A stretch of DNA of 64,000 nucleotides from an uncultured Ruegeria sp. (GTDB lineage: Bacteria > Pseudomonadota > Alphaproteobacteria > Rhodobacterales > Rhodobacteraceae). The stretch spans positions 62,001 through 126,000 of the forward strand of contig NZ_CANMFF010000011.1 in assembly GCF_947497005.1 (NCBI RefSeq), read 5' to 3'. Shown piece by piece: positions 25,799-33,735 of the stretch (position 1 is the stretch's first letter; every line of letters starts with the position of its first letter). The translations under genes were made by a program, and so were the position numbers. Under the pieces are notes generated by a model. The model was not told the DNA's origin and searched no databases. It was given only the letters and a program-made list of their open reading frames with translations.

Positions 25799-26317
25799 TC
25801 AGTTGGAAACCGGACCTTCCGAAGTAAATTTCGGGATCACGTTGGTCGAGGCATCTGTGGCCTCGATACCCGGCCAGTTGCCTTCAGCGAGATTGAGGTT
25901 GCCTGGGATATCTTCTTCGAAGAACCCGACAACCACATCGGTGATGTTCAGGTACAGCTTGTCGTCCACAATCCGCCACAGGTTCGGGTTTGCCGGAACT
26001 TTACCACCGCGCGACACACCATAAGCGCAGTGCCCATCATATTGCGGTGCGTAATAGGCCGGGTTTTCCAGGAATTTGTCGCGGTTTTCCGCGGTCGCGA
26101 AAGCCCAGGTTGAACCGTTGTATTCCGCAGTGATGTCGGCTTTGCCCCGCACGCCTTCCGGCTGCGACTGGCCAACAGGCGCTTGGTCCAGGCTGCGATA
26201 GGCGACAACGTCATAGCCCGAGACGGCAAAGCCAGTGCCGTCAACATATTGTGGGCCGGCAAAGGCCGGAATGGCCAAGAATATGGCCGCGGCGAAGGTC
26301 GTTGCGAAGCGTTTCAT
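25799..26317 (-). CDS. Exported YHS-domain protein
   Basis: The 172-residue precursor has a signal peptide (MKRFATTFAAAIFLAIPAFA) and a YHS-like domain at about residues 28-110 (GFAVSGYDVVAY, then FATAENRDKFLENPAYYAPQYDGHCAYG). YHS domains are found with metal-handling and metal-dependent enzymes; similar exported proteins occur widely in marine alphaproteobacteria with no assigned role. Start 26317 has AAGGAT 8 bases upstream; the open frame to 26410 precedes the signal peptide and is not used. It is flanked by a terminator at its end and diverges from the yghU gene. Confidence 0.8.
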   Translation of the reverse strand: MKRFATTFAAAIFLAIPAFAGPQYVDGTGFAVSGYDVVAYRSLDQAPVGQSQPEGVRGKADITAEYNGSTWAFATAENRDKFLENPAYYAPQYDGHCAYGVSRGGKVPANPNLWRIVDDKLYLNITDVVVGFFEEDIPGNLNLAEGNWPGIEATDASTNVIPKFTSEGPVSN

Positions 26318-26567
26318 GTGATCTATCCTTTTCGTGTCAACTGACTCGGTGTCGCCGTATTGGCTGGTCTGAGAAGACAATATGCGATTCCCGTCCAGTT
26401 CGTAGTCCACCTAACGGCGCTGTGACCCCGAACGAGAAAACGTGAAAGATTGATCGTGGATTATTACAAAATAAGCCGGATAGACTGGGTTGGACTCTGC
26501 AGACTGCAACATTAGCTGTAAGGCAGCCGTGGGCACGGCCCCGCAAATTAGGGAAGAAAGGCAAGAG

Positions 26568-27446
26568 ATGAGCGACCAATCCCCGTACACCCCTCCAACG
26601 GTCTGGACCTGGGACAGTGAAAGTGGCGGACAATTCGCCAACATCAATCGTCCAATTGCAGGGGCCACTCATGACAAAGACCTGCCAACCGGGCGTCATC
26701 CCCTTCAGCTGTATTCACTGGCCACGCCCAACGGCGTAAAAGTCACCGTCATGCTGGAAGAGCTGTTGGCGCTGGGTCACGAAGAAGCGGAATACAACGC
26801 GTGGCTGATCAACATCGGTGAGGGCGATCAGTTTGGCTCGGGCTTTGTTGGAGCCAACCCGAATTCAAAAATCCCCGCTCTTTTGGATCGGTCGGGTGAA
26901 GAACCTGTTCGTGTCTTTGAAAGCGCCTCGATCCTGTTCCATCTGGCCGAAAGGTTCGGCGCGTTCTTGCCCGAATCCAGTCCGGAGCGGACCGAAGTGA
27001 TGAACTGGGTGTTCTGGCAGATGGGCAGCGCGCCCTACCTGGGCGGCGGGTTCGGCCATTTCTACGCCTATGCACCCGAGAAATGGGAATACCCGATCAA
27101 CCGCTTCGCGATGGAGGCCAAGCGACAGCTGGACGTCCTGGATCAGCAATTGGCGGATAAGACCTTCATCGCAGGCGACGAGTATACGATTGCCGACATG
27201 GCGATCTGGCCGTGGTATGGCCAGTTGGTTCTGGGTCGCCTCTACAGTGCTGCCGAGTTTCTGGACGTTGAATCGTACAAGAACGTCATGCGTTGGGCCA
27301 AGGATATTGACGCGCGTCCAGCAGTTCAGCGTGGTCGTATGGTCAACCGCGCCTTTGGCGAGCCGCACACGCAGCTTCACGAGCGCCATGACGCCAGCGA
27401 TTTCGAAACCCGCACGCAGGACAAATTGGAAGCGGCTGCAGAATAA
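26568..27446 (+). CDS. yghU: YghU-type glutathione S-transferase / disulfide-bond oxidoreductase
   Basis: The 292-residue protein matches the Nu-class GST YghU along its length: extended N-terminus (TPPTVWTWDSESGGQFANIN), thioredoxin-like part with LYSLATPNGVKVTVMLEEL, the glutathione-binding NPNSKIPAL and ESASILFHLAERFG, and an all-helical C-terminal domain. YghU-type enzymes reduce disulfides using two glutathione molecules. ATG 26568 was chosen over 26490, since the added residues are unlike the family and GAAAGG lies upstream of 26568. No operon partners. Confidence 0.9.
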   Translation: MSDQSPYTPPTVWTWDSESGGQFANINRPIAGATHDKDLPTGRHPLQLYSLATPNGVKVTVMLEELLALGHEEAEYNAWLINIGEGDQFGSGFVGANPNSKIPALLDRSGEEPVRVFESASILFHLAERFGAFLPESSPERTEVMNWVFWQMGSAPYLGGGFGHFYAYAPEKWEYPINRFAMEAKRQLDVLDQQLADKTFIAGDEYTIADMAIWPWYGQLVLGRLYSAAEFLDVESYKNVMRWAKDIDARPAVQRGRMVNRAFGEPHTQLHERHDASDFETRTQDKLEAAAE

Positions 27447-27505
27447 TCACAGCTTCGCCGAACAACACGCGGTGCAGCTTGCGCCGTGTGTTTGCGTTTT
27501 GTCGG

Positions 27506-28294
27506 TTACTTCAGAATTGGCGGGTTGTCCGGGTTGCTGCCGGGGACTTCCCGTACCGGCTCAGCCGCTTGCGGCTTTGGCAGGTCAAACCGAAGACCCA
27601 CCTTGGCCAGCAGCGCAGCGGCGGCCTCACTGGCGGTGAAGAAACCAACGTCCATCGCGCCCGCTTCGATCCCGGAAAAGGTAAGTGCCTCGGACGCGGC
27701 CTTGGCCAGAGCGGTCTCGGCCCCGTCAACCACATCGACAAATCCCAACAGATGCCCCTGCGCGCCAGTCTCTGACTTGGTTGCAACCAAATAGGCTGCG
27801 CGGGCCAACCCGCCTGCGGTTGCCAGCTTGGCATCCAAAGCGGTCAGCAAGTTATCGGGCAAGCCAGAGGGCGGCATGAATTCAGCCAGCTTTTCCTCGA
27901 CCTCTTGCGGACCGTGTTGCAGCGTTTCAGCCAACCAACCCAAAGCCTCTGCTGGCACCAGCATCGAAGATGGCGCCGTTTCCAGATTCAGGCCCAGCCC
28001 GATCCCCTGCCCTGCCAGAATCCCCGACAACACCCGCCCCGAAAGTGCGACATAGGGCACGGGCCGTCCGGCAAACTGCGCCAGCCGCTCCTCTCGGTCG
28101 AAGACCAGCACAAAGCGCCCGTCGGCCACGTCGAACAGTTCGGGCGAGATATTCTCGCCCCGCGCTTCCTCGGTCAGCATCAGAAACAGCTCGCTGTCGG
28201 CAAGCCGTTCGAAGAAACGCAGCCGGGCAGCATCACTCTGCGGATCCGCTTGCATCGCAGCATGCACTGTGTCCAACGCTGTAGTTTCAGTCAT
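27506..28294 (-). CDS. SseB-family protein
   Basis: The 262-residue protein has the SseB N-terminal domain (about residues 15-125: AARLRFFERLADSELFLML, FVLVFDREERLAQFAGRP) and a second region (140-245) resembling the SseB C-terminal domain. SseB relatives are cytoplasmic and described as enhancers of serine sensitivity or as type III secretion-associated; the biochemical role is unclear. It overlaps the upstream glycosylase gene by eight bases, which suggests coupled translation but not a shared role. Confidence 0.75.
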   Translation of the reverse strand: MTETTALDTVHAAMQADPQSDAARLRFFERLADSELFLMLTEEARGENISPELFDVADGRFVLVFDREERLAQFAGRPVPYVALSGRVLSGILAGQGIGLGLNLETAPSSMLVPAEALGWLAETLQHGPQEVEEKLAEFMPPSGLPDNLLTALDAKLATAGGLARAAYLVATKSETGAQGHLLGFVDVVDGAETALAKAASEALTFSGIEAGAMDVGFFTASEAAAALLAKVGLRFDLPKPQAAEPVREVPGSNPDNPPILK

Positions 28295-28874
28295 TCAGCA
28301 CCTCTTGGACCCGCGCACGCAAAACCGGCAGCAGTTCAGCTTCGAACCACGGGTTTTTCTTCAACCATGCCGTATTGCGCCAGGACGGATGAGGCAAGGC
28401 AAAGACCCGCGGCGCATAGCCCTGCCATTTCCGAACCGTATCGGTCACAGACCCGCGCGTGCCCAGATGATATTTATGCGCGTGGCCTCCGACCAGAACG
28501 GTCAGCGGCACCTGTCCCAGATCCTGCATCACCCGATCATGCCATGTCTTGCGGCAAATCGCGGGTGGAGGAAGATCGGCACTGCGCGCATCATATCCGG
28601 GAAAACAAAACGCCATCGGCACGATCGACACGCGGTCACGATCATAGAAAATCGTATCGTCAATACCCAACCAGTGCCGCAGCCGGTCACCGGACGGGTC
28701 GGTAAACGGCCGCCCGGACTCGTGCACGCGCGCACCCGGAGCTTGCCCTGCGATCAGGATCGGTGTTCCGGGGCGAAACCAGACCACAGGGCGCGGCTCG
28801 TGTGCGGATTCTGTTTGTGCGAATGATTCAGCACACAGGCGGCAATTTCGAATGTCCTCTCGTAAACCGTTCAT
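28287..28874 (-). CDS. Uracil-DNA glycosylase-superfamily protein with Fe-S cysteine pattern
   Basis: The 195-residue protein has the glycosylase motif GQAPGARVHESGRPFTDPSG and the late motif LPHPSWRN. Four Cys residues (11, 14, 90 and 107) repeat the C-x2-C ... C-x16-C pattern that holds a 4Fe-4S cluster in family 4/5 enzymes. It probably removes uracil or another deaminated base from DNA, but the active-site motif differs from classic family 4 (GEAPG) and substrate choice is open. ATG 28874 was chosen; a GTG at 28898 would add eight residues and lacks a ribosome site. Confidence 0.8.
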   Translation of the reverse strand: MNGLREDIRNCRLCAESFAQTESAHEPRPVVWFRPGTPILIAGQAPGARVHESGRPFTDPSGDRLRHWLGIDDTIFYDRDRVSIVPMAFCFPGYDARSADLPPPAICRKTWHDRVMQDLGQVPLTVLVGGHAHKYHLGTRGSVTDTVRKWQGYAPRVFALPHPSWRNTAWLKKNPWFEAELLPVLRARVQEVLND

Positions 28875-28932
28875 CTGATGGCAAAAGCTCCTGTTCACCG
28901 TTGCTATTGTTGGCTGGTTAGACAGATAATAA

Positions 28933-28981
28933 TGACCAGACGCAGCACCAAGGGATTAGAAAACTCAGCTGCGTCTGATCA
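28933..28981. repeat. Long inverted repeat upstream of the capsule operon
   Basis: TGACCAGACGCAGC (28933-28946) and GCTGCGTCTGATCA (28968-28981) match as arms of a hairpin in 13 of 14 positions, the inner 10 perfectly, around a 21-base loop. It has no T-run. It sits 142 bases before kpsT and 59 bases from the start of the divergent glycosylase gene. Confidence 0.6.
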
Positions 28982-29122
28982 GGCACTCACGACCATTATC
29001 AGGACGCATTGATCATTTGTTTCATAATTGGACATAATGTAGCCAACATGGGTCGGTAAAAATAACCCTTTCTGGCCACCCGCACGAGCGACAACACGAC
29101 CAAAACGAGCAGCAGACCGCGA

Positions 29123-29782
29123 ATGCTAGAGTTCGAAAATGTCAGCAAATCCTTCTGGACCGGGACGCGCCGCAAGGTGATCCTGGACCGGGTCTCGTTC
29201 CGGGTCGAACTGGGCAGGTCGCTGGGCGTTCTGGCCCCGAACGGCACCGGCAAGACCACACTTATCAACATGATGGCCGGTCTGGAAAAACCCGACGAAG
29301 GTGTGATCCGTCGTGAGTGCCGCGTGTCGTTCCCCATGGGTTTTACAGGCGGTGTGGTGGGGAAACTGTCGGCGCTGGAAAATGCTCGCTATATTGCCAA
29401 TATCTACGGCATGGACCCCGATTACATCGAGGCTTATTGCAAGTGGCTTTGCGGTCTGGGCGAGTATTTCGACCAGCCCTTGGCCACATACTCTTCCGGG
29501 ATGCGGGCCCGGTTTACGTTTTCTTTGATGCTGGCGCTGGATTTCGACATGTATCTGATCGACGAAGGGATGCCTGCGACAACAGATGTCGAATTCAACG
29601 AAAAAGCAGGATCGATCCTGAAGGAAAGGCTGCGCACAACGACATTGGTGATCGTATCGCACAGCCCCTCCGTGCTGGAGAAATTCGCCCTTCAAGCCGC
29701 CGTTCTTCTGGACGGGCAATTGTATATGTTTGACTCCTTGGAAGAGGCAAAGCAGCTTTATGACTACGAAACCCAAGGTTAG
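29123..29782 (+). CDS. kpsT: Capsular polysaccharide ABC exporter, ATP-binding subunit (KpsT-like)
   Basis: The 219-residue ATPase has Walker A APNGTGKTTL, a YSSGMRARF signature motif, Walker B DMYLIDEG (Asp and Glu) and the switch His in VIVSHS. Length and the GMRARF signature fit KpsT/Wzt-type exporters of lipid-linked polysaccharide. The partner permease KpsM, often encoded next to kpsT, is not found in this window, so it must lie elsewhere. The next gene overlaps its 3' end by 23 bases. Located at the inner membrane. Confidence 0.9.
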   Translation: MLEFENVSKSFWTGTRRKVILDRVSFRVELGRSLGVLAPNGTGKTTLINMMAGLEKPDEGVIRRECRVSFPMGFTGGVVGKLSALENARYIANIYGMDPDYIEAYCKWLCGLGEYFDQPLATYSSGMRARFTFSLMLALDFDMYLIDEGMPATTDVEFNEKAGSILKERLRTTTLVIVSHSPSVLEKFALQAAVLLDGQLYMFDSLEEAKQLYDYETQG

Positions 29783-31337
29783 AAAATATAACTGGCGCCG
29801 CAAACGGCAGACGGAAGGTTCGGCCGAGGCGCGGTCGGATGCGATCTCGCGCATTCGCAACGCGACGCAGGGGCCCGCGGCCGCCGGAGAGGCACAACCG
29901 GGTATACAACTGGACGATATCAAGCGCGAAGGCCTGACCGGTCGCCAATTGCGTATCGCGCGACGTCTGGCACAGAAACATGGCCTGGCCGCCACATCCG
30001 ATTATGACGCGGTGCGTTTGCTGCGCAATAAGGGTGTCGATCCTTTCCAGCGGACCAATCTCCTTGATCTGGTCGCCGCCAAGCCATCGGAACAGGACGA
30101 CAAGCCGAAGGACAAGATCAGCATTCAACTGCCGCAAACCGTGGGCGCAGAGAAATCCAACCTGCCCGGCCCCGAGCTCAGCCCGGCTGAACGGCGCAAC
30201 CTTGAAATCGGGCAGATCCAAAAAGACATTGCGCGCCGTCGCAAGCGCAAATTATTTGGATTGTTTGCGCGTCTGGCGGCGTTCGTATTCCTGCCAACCT
30301 TCATTGTCGGCTTCTATTTCTACCGCATCGCGACCCCGATGTACGCCAGCGATTCAGAATTCTTGATCCTGCAAGCTGATGGCGGACCGGGCAATATCGG
30401 CGGTCTGCTTGCCGGTACGCAATTTGCCACCACTCAGGACTCGATCTCGGTCCAGTCCTTTTTGGAATCTAAAGAGGCTTTGCTATTGCTGGATCAAGAC
30501 GCCGGGTTTTCTGATGTCTTCAAGCAGGACTGGATCGACCCGATCCAAAGGCTGGCACCCGATGCGACGCTGGAAGACGCCTATAAGCTATTCAAACGCA
30601 TGATCACCATCGGTTATGACCCGACCGAAGGAGTCATTCGGATGGAAGTTGCCGCACCTGATGCGCAGACATCCACCGAATTTTCCGAACGTTTGATCTC
30701 CTATTCTGAAGACAGGGTGAACGCCTTGTCCGGCAAGAAGCGTGAAGACCAGATGCGCGACGCGCTGCAAAGCTTTGAAGCGGCGCAGGAAGCGCGACAA
30801 CAGGCTCAGGAAGAGTTGATTGAGCTTCAGCTTCAGGGGGCGGTTCTGGACCCTGAAAACGTCATCGCCAGCCTGCGTGGCCGCATCAACGAAATCGAAA
30901 TACTCGTGCAGGACAAAGAACTTGAACTTGCCGCTCTGCAAGACAACCTGCGCCCGAACAAAGCGAAAGTTGATGGCGTCACGGCGGATATCAACCGCCT
31001 GGAAAAGGTGCTGGAGGAACTGAATGCCGAGATGCAGGATGCCTCTGCCGGCGAAAATTCGCTGGCGCGATTGAGCGTGCGCATCCAGATCGCGCAGGCA
31101 GATCTGGCGACGCGGGATATGATGCTGCAAACGGCAATGCAGCAAATGGAATCGACCCGGTCCGAAGCCAACCGACAGGTTCGCTATCTGACCGTCTCAG
31201 TCAACCCAATTCCCAGTCAGGAACCCAGCTATCCGCGCAAGTTCGAAAATACGATTTTGGCATTCCTGCTGTTTGCTGGTATCTACCTCATGATCTCGCT
31301 TACCGCGTCGGTCCTTCGTGAACAGGTATCCTCATAA
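29760..31337 (+). CDS. kpsE: Capsule export inner-membrane protein (KpsE/polysaccharide co-polymerase type) with long N-terminus
   Basis: The 525-residue protein has one membrane helix at about residues 165-185, a large periplasmic part with a long coiled coil (about 300-450; Glu/Gln/Leu-rich), and a second helix near the C-terminus (about 490-512), the plan of KpsE, which links the inner-membrane exporter to the outer-membrane pore. The cytoplasmic N-terminus of about 160 residues is basic and much longer than in E. coli KpsE (382 residues in total); it includes a helical segment (LTGRQLRIARRLAQKHGL). ATG 29760 overlaps kpsT by 23 bases; 29730 is an alternative. Confidence 0.85.
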   Translation: MTTKPKVRKYNWRRKRQTEGSAEARSDAISRIRNATQGPAAAGEAQPGIQLDDIKREGLTGRQLRIARRLAQKHGLAATSDYDAVRLLRNKGVDPFQRTNLLDLVAAKPSEQDDKPKDKISIQLPQTVGAEKSNLPGPELSPAERRNLEIGQIQKDIARRRKRKLFGLFARLAAFVFLPTFIVGFYFYRIATPMYASDSEFLILQADGGPGNIGGLLAGTQFATTQDSISVQSFLESKEALLLLDQDAGFSDVFKQDWIDPIQRLAPDATLEDAYKLFKRMITIGYDPTEGVIRMEVAAPDAQTSTEFSERLISYSEDRVNALSGKKREDQMRDALQSFEAAQEARQQAQEELIELQLQGAVLDPENVIASLRGRINEIEILVQDKELELAALQDNLRPNKAKVDGVTADINRLEKVLEELNAEMQDASAGENSLARLSVRIQIAQADLATRDMMLQTAMQQMESTRSEANRQVRYLTVSVNPIPSQEPSYPRKFENTILAFLLFAGIYLMISLTASVLREQVSS

Positions 31338-31342
31338 GACTC

Positions 31343-32176
31343 ATGAAACATGTAAAAATCTCCGACCTGACAGTCGGCAACGACCTTCCGCTGACCATTA
31401 TTGCGGGCCCTTGTCAGCTTGAAACGGCAGACCACGCGCAAATGATTGCGGGTAAGATGAAAGAAGCCTGCGATGCAGCCGGGGCGCAATATGTCTTCAA
31501 GGCGTCGTACGACAAGGCAAACCGCACTTCACTGTCGGGCAAGCGTGGCATGGGAATCGATGCGGGGCTGCAGGTTCTGGACGACATCCGCAAGACCATG
31601 GGCATCCCGGTTCTGACCGATGTCCATAACGAAGCACAATGCGCCATCGCCGCCGAGGCAGTGAACGTTCTGCAAATCCCTGCCTTCTTGTGCCGTCAGA
31701 CCGATATGCTGTTGGCCGCGGGCAATACCGGCGCTGTGATCAACGTGAAAAAGGGCCAGTTTCTTGCTCCGTGGGAGATGCCCAATATCGTTTCCAAGAT
31801 CGAAAGTACGGGAAATCGGAATATCCTGCTGACTGAACGCGGCACCTCGTTTGGCTATAATACGCTGGTGGCTGATATGCGGTCCCTGCCGCAAATGGCC
31901 CAATCCGGGTATCCTGTGGTGATGGACGCGACCCATTCAGTGCAACAGCCCGGTGGCCAGGGTGGATCTTCCGGTGGCCAGCGAGAATTCGCTCCGGTCA
32001 TGGCACGTGCGGCGGTTGCAGTAGGTACCGCTGCGGTTTTCATGGAAACTCATCAGGATCCGGATAACGCGCCCTGCGACGGACCCAACATGATTTATCT
32101 CGACCAGATGCCCCAACTTGTTGACACATTGATGCGCTTTGATGCGTTGGCAAAAGCGAATCCGATTCAGATTTAA
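31343..32176 (+). CDS. kdsA: Kdo-8-phosphate synthase, metal-dependent type
   Basis: The 277-residue enzyme condenses phosphoenolpyruvate and arabinose 5-phosphate to Kdo 8-phosphate for lipopolysaccharide and capsule linkers. It shows FKASYDKANRTS, the substrate loop GTSFGYN, VMDATHSVQQPGG and METHQDPDNAPCDG. Cys24 in IIAGPCQLE stands where metal-independent enzymes such as E. coli KdsA have Asn, so this is the metal-requiring type. It starts five bases after kpsE, so Kdo supply is linked to capsule export. Confidence 0.95.
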   Translation: MKHVKISDLTVGNDLPLTIIAGPCQLETADHAQMIAGKMKEACDAAGAQYVFKASYDKANRTSLSGKRGMGIDAGLQVLDDIRKTMGIPVLTDVHNEAQCAIAAEAVNVLQIPAFLCRQTDMLLAAGNTGAVINVKKGQFLAPWEMPNIVSKIESTGNRNILLTERGTSFGYNTLVADMRSLPQMAQSGYPVVMDATHSVQQPGGQGGSSGGQREFAPVMARAAVAVGTAAVFMETHQDPDNAPCDGPNMIYLDQMPQLVDTLMRFDALAKANPIQI

Positions 32177-32191
32177 CGATTGAGACTTGTT

Positions 32192-33688
32192 ATGACCAAA
32201 CCCCTCCCCGAGGTGACACCTAACACCTGGAGTTTTCTGCGCGACGCGATGATCAAACCCACCGGGTTTCGCGAATACGACGCGCGCTGGAAATACCCCG
32301 AAGAGATCAACCTGCCCGGCATGACCGCCCTGGGTCTCGGCCTGGGCACCCAGATGCGCAAGAGGGGGATCGAGCCCGTGATCGCAGTCGGCAATGACTA
32401 TCGCGATTATTCACTTGCGATCAAAAACGCGCTGATCCTTGGCCTGATGCAGGCCGGTATTCAGGTGAAAGACATCGGCCCGGCAGTCAGCCCCATGGCC
32501 TATTTCGCACAATTTCACCTGGATGTACCTGCAGTCGCGATGGTCACCGCCAGCCACAACCCGAACGGTTGGACCGGGGTAAAAATGGGCTTTGACCGCC
32601 CGCTGACCCATGGCCCGGATGAGATGACTGAGTTACGCGACATCGTTCTGAATGACGAAGGCCTTACGAATGAAGGCGGCTCTTACGAGTTCGTCGAGGG
32701 CGTGAAAGAAGCCTATATCGATGATCTGGTAGGCGAATTCAAAATGTCCCGCCCGCTGAAAGTGGTTTGCGCGACCGGGAATGGCACCGCCTCGGCGTTT
32801 GCGCCCGAGATTTTCGAACGGATCGGGGTCGAGATCGTACCCAGTCACAACCGACTGGACTATACTTTCCCGAACTACAACCCCAACCCCGAAGCGATGG
32901 AAATGTTGCACGACATGGCCGCCACGGTGAAATCCAGCGGTGCCGATATGGCGCTGGGATTTGACGGTGATGGCGACCGCTGCGGCGTCGTCGATGACGA
33001 AGGTGAAGAGATTTTTGCCGACAAGGTCGGCGTGATCATGGCGCGCGACTTGGCCAAGCTGCACCCCGGATCAACATTCGTTGCGGACGTAAAATCCACT
33101 GGCCTTTTCGCCAGCGACCCCGAGTTGCAGGCCCTGGGCGTCAAGGCGGATTACTGGAAAACCGGCCACAGCCACATGAAGCGTCGGGTCAAGGAAATCG
33201 GCGCACTGGCCGGGTTCGAAAAGTCTGGCCACTACTTTTTGGCTGAGCCGATCGGGCGCGGATATGACTGCGGCATGCGCGTCGCGGTCGAGATCTGCAA
33301 GCTGATGGACCGCAACCCGGAAAAAAGCATGTCGGATCTGCGCAAGGCTCTGCCCAAGACATGGTCCACGCCCACGATGTCACCCTATGCCGCCGATACC
33401 GAAAAATACGATATCCTGCAGCGTCTGGTCGACAAACTGGTCGCCAAAGGCGACGCGGGCGAGACTCTGGCAGGTCGCGCGATCAAGGAAGTGGTCACTG
33501 TGAACGGCGCACGTGTCATTCTGGACAATGGCAGCTGGGGTCTGGTGCGGGCGTCGTCCAACACGCCCAATCTGGTTGTCGTCTGTGAAAGCAGCGAAAG
33601 CGAGGCCGAGATGCGGGCGATTTTTGCGGATATCGACGCGGTCATCCGGACGGAACCGGGCGTCGGCGATTACGACCAGACGATCTGA
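32192..33688 (+). CDS. Phosphomannomutase/phosphoglucomutase
   Basis: The 498-residue enzyme of the alpha-D-phosphohexomutase family has the phosphoserine loop TASHNPNG (Ser121), the metal loop GFDGDGDRCG and a sugar-binding ESGHYF-like EKSGHYF. It interconverts mannose or glucose 1- and 6-phosphates to supply GDP-mannose or UDP-glucose. It is the last gene of the capsule operon, starting 15 bases after kdsA. ATG 32192 is preferred over a TTG at 32180. AlgC/ManB-type dual specificity is likely but cannot be proven from sequence. Confidence 0.9.
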   Translation: MTKPLPEVTPNTWSFLRDAMIKPTGFREYDARWKYPEEINLPGMTALGLGLGTQMRKRGIEPVIAVGNDYRDYSLAIKNALILGLMQAGIQVKDIGPAVSPMAYFAQFHLDVPAVAMVTASHNPNGWTGVKMGFDRPLTHGPDEMTELRDIVLNDEGLTNEGGSYEFVEGVKEAYIDDLVGEFKMSRPLKVVCATGNGTASAFAPEIFERIGVEIVPSHNRLDYTFPNYNPNPEAMEMLHDMAATVKSSGADMALGFDGDGDRCGVVDDEGEEIFADKVGVIMARDLAKLHPGSTFVADVKSTGLFASDPELQALGVKADYWKTGHSHMKRRVKEIGALAGFEKSGHYFLAEPIGRGYDCGMRVAVEICKLMDRNPEKSMSDLRKALPKTWSTPTMSPYAADTEKYDILQRLVDKLVAKGDAGETLAGRAIKEVVTVNGARVILDNGSWGLVRASSNTPNLVVVCESSESEAEMRAIFADIDAVIRTEPGVGDYDQTI

Positions 33689-33695
33689 AGCTAAC

Positions 33696-33725
33696 CGCTT
33701 GGGGCATATCCTAATGCCCCAAGCG
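33696..33725. terminator. Hairpin between convergent phosphomannomutase and asmA-like genes
   Basis: CGCTTGGGGCAT (33696-33707) pairs perfectly with ATGCCCCAAGCG (33714-33725) over a 6-base loop. No T-run on either side, but its position between two stops favours a terminator. Confidence 0.65.
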
Positions 33726-33735
33726 CAACATTTGC

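Noticed and set aside
30820..31145. Small frames inside kpsE on both strands
   Set aside because: They lie in the Glu/Gln/Leu-rich coiled-coil part, whose biased composition opens other frames; none has independent support.
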